The translations under genes were made by a program, and so were the position numbers. Source: Acinetobacter sp. ANC 4648 (GTDB taxonomy: Bacteria > Pseudomonadota > Gammaproteobacteria > Pseudomonadales > Moraxellaceae). From it: a stretch of 64,000 nt of DNA. Positions 1 to 8,461 of this stretch are shown here, one piece after another; within the stretch, counting starts at the first letter, position 1; each line of letters opens with the position of its first letter. The notes under the pieces were generated by a model. That model was not told the DNA's origin, made no database searches, and saw only the letters and a program-made list of their open reading frames with translations. The stretch spans positions 62,001 through 126,000 of the forward strand of contig NZ_NEGI01000006.1 of assembly GCF_002135345.1 (NCBI RefSeq). Reading direction: 5' to 3'.

Positions 1-1
1 G

Positions 2-553
2 ATTGCAGAAACAGATGCAATCGCCATTACTGTGGCTGCTGAAGCATCCAAACAAGCGGCGGCTGATGAAGCCGAAGCAGTGCGTATCGCAGCTGAAGCC
101 GATGCTGAAAAAGTACGCCTCAAGGCAAAAGGTGAAGCTGATGCAAAAATTTTACTTGCTCAAGCGCAAGAAAAACAATATCAAGTGGATGCCGCAGGCA
201 CACGCGCAGTTAACGAAGCCAATAATATTCTGTCTTCGGAACAAGTTGAAATGCAGATTCGTTTAGCCTTATTAAAATACTTACCAGAAATCATTCGTGA
301 AAGTGTTAAACCTATGGAGAATATTGATGACATCAAGATTCTTCAAGTCAGTGGTTTGGGTAATATTGGGGGTGCTTCGGTGAATAGCGAAGGTGCTGAA
401 CAAGGTCAAGTAGCTCTCTCAGATCAAGTGGTCAACAGTGCCCTGCGTTACCGTTCTCAAGCCCCACTCATTGACAGTTTAATGAATGAATTAGGCATTC
501 AAGGTGGCGATATCAATGGTTTAACCCAAAGCTTAAAAGTTAAATCAGAATAA
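2..553 (+). CDS. Flotillin-family protein, C-terminal part (5' end outside window)
   Basis: The open frame runs in from the left edge and ends at the TAA at 551-553, so only about 183 C-terminal residues are visible. They begin with a long alanine/glutamate/lysine-rich stretch with heptad-like EA repeats (roughly the first 75 residues), typical of the flotillin coiled coil. The tail then has alternating hydrophobic blocks and a glycine-rich segment (GLGNIGGASV), as in flotillin/YqiK C-termini. Flotillins are membrane-scaffold SPFH proteins; the SPFH domain itself lies upstream of the window. A strong hairpin terminator follows directly. The family call rests on composition and tail pattern, so it is good but not certain. 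Confidence 0.75.
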   Translation: MAETDAIAITVAAEASKQAAADEAEAVRIAAEADAEKVRLKAKGEADAKILLAQAQEKQYQVDAAGTRAVNEANNILSSEQVEMQIRLALLKYLPEIIRESVKPMENIDDIKILQVSGLGNIGGASVNSEGAEQGQVALSDQVVNSALRYRSQAPLIDSLMNELGIQGGDINGLTQSLKVKSE

Positions 554-576
554 TCATATTCTAGTTATCTAACGCT

Positions 577-620
577 CAATAACGATAAAGCCTCAATTTT
601 GAGGCTTTATCGTTATTGTA
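577..620 (+). terminator. Rho-independent terminator after flotillin gene
   Basis: A perfect 20-bp inverted repeat (577-596 and 599-618) lies 24 bases after the flotillin stop codon. The stem is AT-rich with a GCCTCAA core. There is no long T run, so it may act on both strands or as an mRNA 3'-end stabiliser. Confidence 0.7.
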
Positions 621-997
621 AATACACAAATATTACGTGTTGAATGAATATCATCACATGCTTTAAAAACAAACTTTACCCAAAATCACGACGACTTAAA
701 ACTAAATAATTATTTACATTCCTATCTGAGTATTGAGCCTCAATTTTCAAAGCTCAATTCCTTTATAAAATTTCCGAGCAATATTTTAAGCAACTTGTTC
801 TTCGTTTACTTGTTACTTCGAACCGTTTCTTAATTTTAATGAGTATCGAGCAAATCATAGCACTCGGCTGAATCTAAACTAAGCGCTTCAACTTCCATCA
901 GATTTATTTAATTATTTTAAATCCTATTTAAAATAGGCTATATAATTTCATTGAATGCGCATACAATTTCACACTTCATTTTCATATAATTCATATA
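621..997. promoter_or_regulatory. Intergenic region with -10 element and operator-like inverted repeat before the small lipoprotein
   Basis: This 377-base AT-rich stretch has no convincing gene. Near its right end a consensus TATAAT lies at 941-946, about 50 bases before the ATG at 998. Just upstream is a perfect inverted repeat, CCTATTT-A-AAATAGG (923-937), where the -35/-10 spacer would fall. The hexamer 17 bases upstream (TAAATC) is a poor -35. The arrangement suggests a regulated promoter; this is inference. Confidence 0.4.
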
Positions 998-1333
998 ATG
1001 AAAACCTCATTTTTATTAAGTGGTGTTTTACTCTTAACGGGATGCGCAATAGGCACATCTAGCGAAATCAAAGTGGCTGAAAAAATACTCAATCAATTTG
1101 AGTGTAAAAACATTGAAAGTTCAGAATTAAATCACAGTACTATCACTAGTTACCATGAACACTCGCTCGCAGTGAGTAAAGATAAAGCAACGTCTTATGT
1201 CGATAGTTATAAGTCGGGTGATGTGTTATTTAGTATCCCTTTAGAGCAAGTCATTCAACAACAATATGATATTTATAAATCTGCATGCGAGTCTTTAGGT
1301 GGCGTGAAAAAAGACGTTAGCTTGGCTGAATAA
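998..1333 (+). CDS. Small predicted lipoprotein of unknown function
   Basis: The product is 111 residues. It opens with a lipoprotein signal peptide: MKTS, a hydrophobic core, then the lipobox LTGC with the acylated cysteine at residue 16. The mature part is polar, contains two further cysteines (about residues 36 and 97) that could form a disulfide, and has no domain I recognise. It is monocistronic, with the TATAAT-containing promoter region upstream and a bidirectional terminator downstream. The lipoprotein nature is well supported; the function is unknown. Confidence 0.75.
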   Translation: MKTSFLLSGVLLLTGCAIGTSSEIKVAEKILNQFECKNIESSELNHSTITSYHEHSLAVSKDKATSYVDSYKSGDVLFSIPLEQVIQQQYDIYKSACESLGGVKKDVSLAE

Positions 1334-1438
1334 TGCAGAATGAAAGTCACTTCATCTTATAAAACCCCAAGTAATAAGATCATGCCCAAATCGTAAAATA
1401 TTTTGCCGAATAATGTGTCATCTACAAAAAATCATATT

Positions 1439-1467
1439 AAAAAGACAGGGTTAATCCCTGTCTTTTT
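1439..1467. terminator. Bidirectional terminator
   Basis: The inverted repeat AAAAAGACAGGG / CCCTGTCTTTTT has a 5-base loop. It gives an A-tract, GC stem and T-tract on both strands, and lies between the lipoprotein (+) and acyltransferase (-) genes, which converge here. Confidence 0.85.
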
Positions 1468-1474
1468 AATTCAT

Positions 1475-2101
1475 CTACTTTGAATGATAACGTGTATCTA
1501 CGCTAAATAATTCAGGGAATTTGGGATTGATTTGTGCGTAAAAATCCATAATTTCAGCCATGTCTTTTTCATAATCTCCTGTAGGGTACACAATTTTTCC
1601 TACCCCAGTTTTTTTCTTCGCATAGTCCATATAAGCTAAAGCAATGGGTACACCTGCGGCTATTGCCACATGATAAAAGCCTGTTTTCCATTGTTCTTGT
1701 TTGGCACGTGTCCCCTCTGGCGTTATGATCATCACCAATTTAGGATGAGTCTTAAATAAATCACTCATTAGCTCGACCATACTTGGCCGAGCTTCACCCT
1801 CTTTTTTAGCACGACGATCAATACCAATTCCCCCCATAGCACGAACAAAAGGCCCCAATGGAAATTTCATATAACTGTCTTTAATGGTGAGACGTACATG
1901 TACACCCATTGCTTTTAATGCAAGTCTTGCATATAGCGCATCCCAGTTACTGGTATGTGGTGCAGCAATCATCACACATTGATCTAAATCCAACGGCCAA
2001 TGATTATCAATTTCCCAGCCCATTAACCCCAAACTTTGTTCAGCTAACTTTTCGAACACAAAATGCACCGCGATATAATAATTTCGCGCGAATTGTAGCA
2101 A
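1475..2101 (-). CDS. PlsC-family 1-acyl-glycerol-3-phosphate acyltransferase-like protein
   Basis: The 208-residue product carries the two signature motifs of glycerolipid acyltransferases: HTSNWD (HX4D catalytic motif, residues 49-54) and PEGTR (about 128-132). A GGIGIDRR segment (90-97) corresponds to the third acyltransferase motif. It probably transfers acyl chains to lysophosphatidate or a related lysolipid at the inner membrane; the exact substrate cannot be told from sequence. The start is uncertain: the frame opens at a TTG (2101), an in-frame stop sits just upstream, and a GTG at codon 12 is the other option. Neither has a strong ribosome binding site. Confidence 0.8.
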   Translation of the reverse strand: MLQFARNYYIAVHFVFEKLAEQSLGLMGWEIDNHWPLDLDQCVMIAAPHTSNWDALYARLALKAMGVHVRLTIKDSYMKFPLGPFVRAMGGIGIDRRAKKEGEARPSMVELMSDLFKTHPKLVMIITPEGTRAKQEQWKTGFYHVAIAAGVPIALAYMDYAKKKTGVGKIVYPTGDYEKDMAEIMDFYAQINPKFPELFSVDTRYHSK

Positions 2102-2550
2102 TGCCTATGAAATAAGAAAGATCAATATGCACAATTAATCAGCGATTAATATATAAGTGTACGCAATATCGTTTGATTCAATTTTATTCAAAAAAAATTA
2201 AATATTGAGCGATTTATGACAAAATTTGCATATATTAATTATTGAGCTCATGAAAAGATTTAATTTAATCCCATTTTTTATAGAAATTATCAAAATAAAT
2301 AGGGATAATTAATCATGACTATATATTACTTAATATATTTTCTAACAAAATATATTTTAGGTTACGAGCTCAGCTGAGCTTTAAACTCAAACAATTTATA
2401 TTTTCCAGTATCCAATTTATTGCCTCATTCATCATCAAATTTTTTATTGTTAGAGGATATTGCCTGTTTATTTGTTTTTTAATTTTTCACTCATAAAACA
2501 GTTAAATCAACATAAGAAATTGCATTAATATTTAATAACGCAAATGCTGG
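2102..2550. other. Gene-free AT-rich intergenic region
   Basis: No gene is visible in about 450 bases. The region is very AT-rich with many short poly-A/T tracts. A 14-bp perfect palindrome, AGCTCAGCTGAGCT, lies at 2367-2380; I have no function to give it. Confidence 0.5.
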
Positions 2551-2584
2551 AATAGAAACCTCTAAAAATTAAGAGGTTTCTATT
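2551..2584 (-). terminator. Terminator of the prpF-like gene
   Basis: Arms AATAGAAACCTCT (2551-2563) and AGAGGTTTCTATT (2572-2584) are perfect 13-bp complements with an 8-base loop. The hairpin lies 15 bases past the stop codon on the minus strand. Confidence 0.75.
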
Positions 2585-2598
2585 GGCTTAAATCTATA

Positions 2599-3786
2599 TT
2601 AGAAACTATCTGCAGGAACTCTGACCCAACCTTCCATCAATACACGTGCACTTCGGCTCATGATTGCCTTCTTTACCACCCACTGACCATTGTCCATCAA
2701 GGCTTGCGCACCGACTCTTAAAGTTCCTGATGGATGACCAAAGCGTACCGCTTCACGCTCTCCACCACCCGCAGCCAAGTTCACTAAGGTATTTGGAATG
2801 GCTGCAGCAGTACCTATTGCTACTGCTGCTGTGCCCATCATGGCGTGGTGTAATTTACCCATCGACAAAGCCCGAACCAATAAATCGACATCAGTGTCCT
2901 TCACAATTTTTCCGCTTGAAGAAGTATATGTTTTTGGCTTCGAAACAAAAGCTATTTTAGGTGTATGTTGACGACTGACTGCTTCTGCAACATCTTGAAT
3001 CAAACCCATTTTAACTGCGCCATAAGCACGAATTTTTTCGAATTTAGTTAAAGCATCAATATCATTGTTAATTGCATCTTGTAATTCAGTGCCGTCATAA
3101 CCCAGATCTTCAGCATTTAGAAAAATAGTTGGAATGCCTGCATTAATAAAAGTTGCTTGGAACGTACCAATTTCAGGTACAACTAAACTATCGATCACAT
3201 TGCCTGTAGGAAACATTGCTCCGCCATCTTCACCATCATCGGCTGGATCTAAAAATTCAATTTGTACTTCTGCAGCTGGGAATGTCACTCCATCTAACTC
3301 AAAATCACCCGTTTCTTGTACCTGACTATTCGTCACTGGTACATGTGCGATAATCGTTTTTTTAATATTGGCTTGCCAAATGCGAACGGTACATACACCA
3401 TTTTCAGGAATCCTTTCTCCATCTACCAATCCATTAGAAATTGCGAAAGAACCGACCGCTGCGGTTAAATTTCCACAATTTCCACTCCAATCAACAAAAG
3501 CTTGATCAATAGAGACTTGGCCAAATAAATAATCAACATCATGTTCAGGCTGATTACTTTTAGCAAGAATCACAGTTTTACTGGTACTTGAGGTTGCTCC
3601 TCCCATGCCATCAATTTGCTTACCATAAGGATCTGGACTACCAATAACTCGAAGTAATAATTGATCTCTGGCCTTTCCAGCAATTTGAGCTGATTCGGGT
3701 AAATCATCTAATTTAAAGAAAACCCCTTTACTGGTTCCACCGCGAAGATATGTTGCTGGCACTTTAATTTGAGGAGCAAAACTCAT
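2599..3786 (-). CDS. prpF: PrpF/4-oxalomesaconate tautomerase-family isomerase
   Basis: The product belongs to the PrpF family of cofactor-independent isomerases (diaminopimelate-epimerase fold). It shows the family's N-terminal ATYLRGGTSKGVFF block, the GGATSSTSK segment and the WSGNCGNLTAAVG block with its conserved cysteine. PrpF proteins act on methylaconitate in the methylcitrate cycle, and close relatives tautomerise 4-oxalomesaconate, so the substrate is open. No prpB/C/D or acnD gene lies nearby, so a methylcitrate role is not supported by context. I chose the ATG at 3786 (MSFAPQIKV...) over one at 3843 because it matches the usual family N-terminus and follows an AAAGGA; the spacing is somewhat long. 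Confidence 0.8.
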   Translation of the reverse strand: MSFAPQIKVPATYLRGGTSKGVFFKLDDLPESAQIAGKARDQLLLRVIGSPDPYGKQIDGMGGATSSTSKTVILAKSNQPEHDVDYLFGQVSIDQAFVDWSGNCGNLTAAVGSFAISNGLVDGERIPENGVCTVRIWQANIKKTIIAHVPVTNSQVQETGDFELDGVTFPAAEVQIEFLDPADDGEDGGAMFPTGNVIDSLVVPEIGTFQATFINAGIPTIFLNAEDLGYDGTELQDAINNDIDALTKFEKIRAYGAVKMGLIQDVAEAVSRQHTPKIAFVSKPKTYTSSSGKIVKDTDVDLLVRALSMGKLHHAMMGTAAVAIGTAAAIPNTLVNLAAGGGEREAVRFGHPSGTLRVGAQALMDNGQWVVKKAIMSRSARVLMEGWVRVPADSF

Positions 3787-4060
3787 TTGTCTGTCATTCC
3801 TTTGGTTTATCGTTATTGTTACAAATACTGAATTATCATTCAATTTATATTACCCTGTTAAAAAAAAAAAGCATTGGCCACATGACTTAAGTATAAAAAT
3901 CACTAAAAATATTTATTTGATAAGTAATTTTTTTTGTTGCTTATAAAAACTAAAAAACTGATATTTCAATATTTTATTTTAAATTAATTAGATTGACTTG
4001 ACAGTTTAACAACAGATCCATGCGATGTACTAGGCTAACAGTTACCAATCAATTACAATC

Positions 4061-5461
4061 GTGCGAATCATTTCTTTTGAGCTGAAAACTTTGAGCAACG
4101 AGTCTACAAATCTTCAGCGGGGGCTTAAAAATCGGCATATCCAACTCATCGCCATGGGCGGTGCAATTGGGACAGGCTTATTTCTAGGTTCTGCGCAAGT
4201 CATCGAAAAAGCAGGTCCATCAATTATTCTGGGTTATGCAATTGGCGGTTTCATTGTATTTTTAATTATGCGTCAATTGGGGGAAATGATCGTACATGAG
4301 CCAGTCTCAGGTTCATTTAGTCATTTTGCCAATAAATACTGGGGAAAATTCCCTGGTTTTTTAACAGGTTGGAACTATTGGTTTCTGTATATTCTCGTTG
4401 CTATGACCGAACTTACAGCTGTAGGCAAATACATTAATTATTGGTGGCCTGAAATTCCCGCATGGATATCGGTGTTAGTTTTCTTTGTGATTATTACCTT
4501 AGTCAACCTCGCTAATGTTAAATTTTACGGTGAATCTGAATTTTGGCTTTCAATTATTAAAGTCACTGCCATTATCTCAATGATTATTTTTGGGATCTAT
4601 CTGATTTTAAATGCAGATGTAACGTCAGGCATTGCTTTTTCAAACCTCTGGTCACATGGTGGCTTTTTTCCAAATGGCTTTGATGGCTTGTTCTATATGC
4701 TTGCTTTCCTAATGTTTGGTTTTGGCGGGATTGAATTAGTCGGCATGGCTGCCGCGGAAGCCAAAGATCCTGAAAAAACCATTCCAAAAGCTATCAATCA
4801 AGTTGTGCCACGTATTTTAATTTTCTATGTCGGGTCAATGGTCATTCTGTTGTCACTTGTGCCATGGAATCAATTAAATTTTGGTGGTCTAGATAAAAGC
4901 CCATTTGTCATGGTTTTCAGCATGATTGGAATTGCATGGGCAGCACATTTAGTCAATTTCATCATTTTGACAGCGGCTCTATCTGTTTATAATAGCGGTA
5001 TGTATGCCAATAGTCGGATGCTTTTTGGCTTAGCACAGCAAGGCAATGCACCCAAAATATTTGCCAAAACCAATAAGCAAGGTGTACCTATTCCAGCAGT
5101 CTTGTTTTCAGCCTTCTTAATTTTGGGTTGTGTACCTCTAAATTACTATTTGCCTGAAGATGCTTTAAGTCACTTAATGTATGTCGTTGTTGGTGCTTTA
5201 GTTTTAAATTGGTTGATGATTTCATTAACCCATTTGAAATTTAGACGCGCACTTAAGCTCACTAAGCAAACCAGTAAATATCCAGCACTATGGGCGCCTT
5301 TCAGTAATTATATTGTGATTATCTTTATTGGCGTTGTGCTATATATCATGTGGAATCAAGGTTTCAAGGAGTCTGTACTCATGATTCCTGTTTGGATTAC
5401 ACTTATGTTGATTTTATTTGATCTTTTAAATCCAAATGAAATTAAACAAGAGAAAAAATAA
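4061..5461 (+). CDS. aroP: AroP/PheP-type aromatic amino acid permease (APC superfamily)
   Basis: The 466-residue protein has about 12 hydrophobic segments. It opens with the APC amino acid/H+ symporter signature RGLKNRHIQLIAMGGAIGTG, followed by GSFSHFANKYWG, GWNYWFLY and YNSGMYANSRMLFGLAQQGNAP, all very close to E. coli AroP. It therefore probably imports aromatic amino acids across the inner membrane; PheP-like specificity is equally possible. The frame begins with GTG at 4061. A TTG at 4091 (MSNESTNLQRG...) gives a length closer to AroP, and neither start has a strong ribosome binding site. It is transcribed divergently from prpF and ends at a terminator before the tRNA gene. Confidence 0.85.
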   Translation: MRIISFELKTLSNESTNLQRGLKNRHIQLIAMGGAIGTGLFLGSAQVIEKAGPSIILGYAIGGFIVFLIMRQLGEMIVHEPVSGSFSHFANKYWGKFPGFLTGWNYWFLYILVAMTELTAVGKYINYWWPEIPAWISVLVFFVIITLVNLANVKFYGESEFWLSIIKVTAIISMIIFGIYLILNADVTSGIAFSNLWSHGGFFPNGFDGLFYMLAFLMFGFGGIELVGMAAAEAKDPEKTIPKAINQVVPRILIFYVGSMVILLSLVPWNQLNFGGLDKSPFVMVFSMIGIAWAAHLVNFIILTAALSVYNSGMYANSRMLFGLAQQGNAPKIFAKTNKQGVPIPAVLFSAFLILGCVPLNYYLPEDALSHLMYVVVGALVLNWLMISLTHLKFRRALKLTKQTSKYPALWAPFSNYIVIIFIGVVLYIMWNQGFKESVLMIPVWITLMLILFDLLNPNEIKQEKK

Positions 5462-5471
5462 ATACTCTTTT

Positions 5472-5503
5472 AAAAGCTATTATTCCAATAATAGCTTTTT
5501 TTT
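5472..5503 (+). terminator. Rho-independent terminator after the permease
   Basis: A stem of about 12 bp (AAAAGCTATTAT / ATAATAGCTTTT) with a short TCCA loop is followed by a run of T, starting 10 bases after the permease stop codon. Confidence 0.85.
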
Positions 5504-5535
5504 CATATGCATATGCGGTAAATTATCTCCTGTCT

Positions 5536-5611
5536 GCGCTCTTAGCTTAACTGGATAGAGCAGTTGCCTCCTAAGCGACCGACGTGGGTTCGAGTCCCGC
5601 AGAGCGCACCA
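5536..5611 (+). tRNA. tRNA-Arg (anticodon CCT)
   Basis: A full cloverleaf can be drawn: acceptor arms GCGCTCT (5536-5542) and AGAGCGC (5601-5607), an anticodon stem GTTGC/GCGAC enclosing CTCCTAA (anticodon CCT), a GGGTTCGAGTCCC T-arm, discriminator A and an encoded CCA end (5609-5611). It reads the rare AGG codon. Such tRNA genes are common integration sites, but I see no integrase or repeated 3' end here. Confidence 0.96.
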
Positions 5612-5867
5612 TTTTTTAATTTATTTTTATTCGTAATCATGTTATTTATATTTAAAGTCTAGCTTTCTATGCTATAAATTATACTGACTTAATGAAAACT
5701 TTCAAAATCAATTCTAGATTTTTATCATATAAAAATAGCGAAAAAAATCTTTTAATATTTTATAATTAACACTCTTTCAACGAAGATATAAATTCTATAA
5801 TGATGAATAATCCTTACTACTTAATTTTATATTAAAACAAATACAAAACAACCTAATGCTATAAAAT

Positions 5868-5891
5868 ACAATTGAGCCGAAGCTCAATTGT
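5868..5891 (-). terminator. Terminator of the carnitine operon
   Basis: The 10-bp arms ACAATTGAGC and GCTCAATTGT close, on the minus strand, around a TTCG tetraloop and are followed by ATTTTAT. The hairpin lies 12 bases past the cntB stop codon. Confidence 0.8.
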
Positions 5892-5903
5892 TAATGAAAA
5901 AAC

Positions 5904-6863
5904 TTAAAGATTCAGAGTAATTTCTTTACCTTTTGCGCGAGAAACACAAATCATCATACTTTGTTGAGATGACTTCTCTTCACCACTCAAGTATTGATCG
6001 AAATGCTCAGCCTCACCCGCCACAATAGCAGTTTCACACGTTCCACAAACACCTTCTCGACAAAGGCATTCCACATCAATATTCAAGGATTCAATGGCCT
6101 GAAGAATCGTTTGATCTGCCATCACTTCAATACGTTGATTAGATTTTGCAAGGATCACTGTAAAAGCTTCACCATTTTCAGGTGTTGTAGATGAAAATTG
6201 TTCCCAATGAATATATTGATCGCGGTAACGATTACGGTTACACGTATCAATGACTGCATCAATCATTGGCTTTGGGCCGCACACATATACATGTGTGCCT
6301 TTTGGTTGATTGGCAATGAGTGCATTCAAATCCAGTTTTACACCATCACTGTCGATGTAACTAAATACGTGATCAGCATGCTGACTTTGTTTTAATTCAT
6401 CTAATAATGCGGCATGCTCTGGTGCCCGAAATGCATAATGTAATTCATACTTTGCATTCCGCAGTGCCAACTCATCCATTTGCGGTAAAAATGGCGTAAT
6501 TCCAATTCCACCTGCAATTAAAATATGCTTTTCACCCGTTTGTGAAAGTTCAAATAAATTTTTGGGTTCAGAAACTTCGAGTTGAAAATCTTGAAAGCAC
6601 TGATCATGCATAAAGACTGATCCCCCCTTACCCTCTACATCTTTACGGACGCAGACTTGATAGGTCGATAAATCACTCACATCACTCATTAAAGAATAAG
6701 CATTCGAGAGTTTGTCATTCATTTTCACAATGATATGACTACCCCCCGTAAAAGCTGGAAAATTTTCACCATCTTGACGTTTAAATGTAAAACGTTTAAT
6801 TAAAGGGGTCAGTTGCTCTACCGCTGTCACTACAGTCGGAAACATTTGATAACTATTCGTCAT
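5904..6863 (-). CDS. cntB: Carnitine monooxygenase reductase component CntB
   Basis: The 319-residue reductase passes NADH electrons to CntA. Its order is that of the phthalate dioxygenase reductase family: an N-terminal flavin-binding barrel (AYSLMSD, about residues 55-61), a nucleotide-binding domain (LIAGGIGITPF, YVCGPKPM) and a C-terminal plant-type [2Fe-2S] ferredoxin. The ferredoxin ligands are C268, C273, C276 and C306 (C-x4-C-x2-C...C). It is the last gene of the minus-strand carnitine operon, separated from cntA by the aldehyde dehydrogenase gene. The pairing with CntA is strongly supported by context. Confidence 0.92.
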   Translation of the reverse strand: MTNSYQMFPTVVTAVEQLTPLIKRFTFKRQDGENFPAFTGGSHIIVKMNDKLSNAYSLMSDVSDLSTYQVCVRKDVEGKGGSVFMHDQCFQDFQLEVSEPKNLFELSQTGEKHILIAGGIGITPFLPQMDELALRNAKYELHYAFRAPEHAALLDELKQSQHADHVFSYIDSDGVKLDLNALIANQPKGTHVYVCGPKPMIDAVIDTCNRNRYRDQYIHWEQFSSTTPENGEAFTVILAKSNQRIEVMADQTILQAIESLNIDVECLCREGVCGTCETAIVAGEAEHFDQYLSGEEKSSQQSMMICVSRAKGKEITLNL

Positions 6864-6915
6864 CTTTAAATCCTAAATTTTTATCGCTGAATAATGTTGC
6901 TCAATTCAACTTCAC

Positions 6916-8367
6916 TTAAATACCAAGACATAAATACTTAATGGTCATAAATTCTTCTAAACCATATTTAGAACCTTCACGACCTACACCCGATTGTTTC
7001 ACACCACCAAAAGGCACGACTTCATTTGAAATGGCAGTGGAGTTCATTCCCACCATGCCGTATTCAAGTTGTTCTGCAACTTTAAAAATACGTGAGATAT
7101 TTTCTGTATAAATATATGCAGCTAAACCGAAAATTGTATTATTGGCTTGAGCCACCACCTCTTCATCAGTTTCAAAGCGAATGAGTGGTGCAACAGGGCC
7201 AAAAATTTCTTCATCAACAATGTCCATTGATTGATTAACATTGGTTAGAATTGTTGGTTCAAAGAAGCTATGACCAAGCTCATGGCGCTTACCACCACAT
7301 ACAATAGAGGCACCTTTAGCACATGCATCATCAATCAATTTTTGTGCTTTAACGATAGCTTTATCATTAATCAAAGGACCTATCTGAGTGCCTTCATCTA
7401 AGCCATTGCCAACTTTCAAGGTTTTAACTGCTGCAATGAATTTTTCAGTAAATGCTTCATAGACATTTTTATGAACATAAATACGATTTGCACATACACA
7501 AGTTTGACCCGCATTACGATATTTCGCTAGCATCGCACCCTGTACAGCTTTATCTAAATCAGCATCTTCAAAAATAATAAGTGGTGCATTCCCCCCCAGT
7601 TCCAATGCTAATTTTTTAATGGTTGGAGCACATTGCTGCATTAATAAGCGGCCAACTGGTGTAGAACCTGTAAATGTTAATTTTTTAACTTTTTCATGTG
7701 AAGTAAATACTGAACCGATCTCAGCCGATTTACCTGTTACAACATTAATGACACCTTTAGGAATACCTGCTTTTTCAGCTAATTTTGCCAATGCCAATGC
7801 ACAATAGGGAGTTTCATTGGCAGGTTTAATGACAATGGTACAACCCGCAGCAAGTGCTGGTGCTGCTTTACGCGTAATCATTGCCAATGGGAAGTTCCAC
7901 GGTGTAATTGCTGCAACCACGCCTACAGGTTCTTTAGTGACTAAGAATCGTTGACCTGCATTCGTGGTTGGAATGACATCACCATAAATTCGTTTACCCT
8001 CTTCGGCAAACCACTGAATAAATGAAGCTGCATATTTCACCTCACCTAAAGCTTCGGCAAGGGGTTTACCTTGCTCAATCGTCATAATACGAGCCAATTC
8101 AGCAGCATGTTCTAACGTTAACTTATGCCATGCTAACAATAAATCTGCTCTTGCTTGTGCAGTTAAAGCCTTCCAAGATTGTAAAGCACTATATGCACTT
8201 TCAACTGCTGCTATAGCTTCTGCTTGCCCCATATTTGGGATCGAGCCAATTTCTTCATCAGTCGCTGGATTTGTCACTTTTACACGGTCTTTATCTTGAG
8301 CTTCAACCCATTGGCCATCAACAAAAGCGAGTTGTTGAAATAAATCGTTATCTTGTAATGCTGACAT
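6916..8367 (-). CDS. Aldehyde dehydrogenase, probable malic semialdehyde dehydrogenase (GabD-like)
   Basis: The 483-residue protein is a complete NAD(P)-dependent aldehyde dehydrogenase: PWNFP (156-160), FTGSTPVG (232-239), general-base region LELGG with E256, and catalytic C290 in GQTC. It is closest in style to succinate-semialdehyde dehydrogenases of the GabD group. Carnitine cleavage by CntAB releases trimethylamine and malic semialdehyde, and the gene sits between cntA and cntB. Oxidation of malic semialdehyde to malate is therefore the likely job; that substrate is inferred from context, not from active-site residues. Confidence 0.88.
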   Translation of the reverse strand: MSALQDNDLFQQLAFVDGQWVEAQDKDRVKVTNPATDEEIGSIPNMGQAEAIAAVESAYSALQSWKALTAQARADLLLAWHKLTLEHAAELARIMTIEQGKPLAEALGEVKYAASFIQWFAEEGKRIYGDVIPTTNAGQRFLVTKEPVGVVAAITPWNFPLAMITRKAAPALAAGCTIVIKPANETPYCALALAKLAEKAGIPKGVINVVTGKSAEIGSVFTSHEKVKKLTFTGSTPVGRLLMQQCAPTIKKLALELGGNAPLIIFEDADLDKAVQGAMLAKYRNAGQTCVCANRIYVHKNVYEAFTEKFIAAVKTLKVGNGLDEGTQIGPLINDKAIVKAQKLIDDACAKGASIVCGGKRHELGHSFFEPTILTNVNQSMDIVDEEIFGPVAPLIRFETDEEVVAQANNTIFGLAAYIYTENISRIFKVAEQLEYGMVGMNSTAISNEVVPFGGVKQSGVGREGSKYGLEEFMTIKYLCLGI

Positions 8368-8461
8368 ATTTGTATCCTAATGCTTTCTTACTCAAGTTAG
8401 AATCTAAGCAAATGAAGAACGAGAATGGGCTCATTCTTCACCTGTTATTCTTCATACTCAA

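Noticed and set aside
2367-2380. 14-bp palindrome AGCTCAGCTGAGCT in a gene-free region
   Set aside because: It is isolated, far from any start codon and without a partner copy in the window. It is likely chance.
3998-4026. TTGACA-based promoter before the AroP-type permease
   Set aside because: The -35 is perfect but no acceptable -10 lies at 16-18 bases (TGCGAT only).
5536-5611. tRNA-Arg(CCT) as a genomic-island attachment site
   Set aside because: I see no integrase, no repeated tRNA 3' end and no unusual composition on either side within the window.
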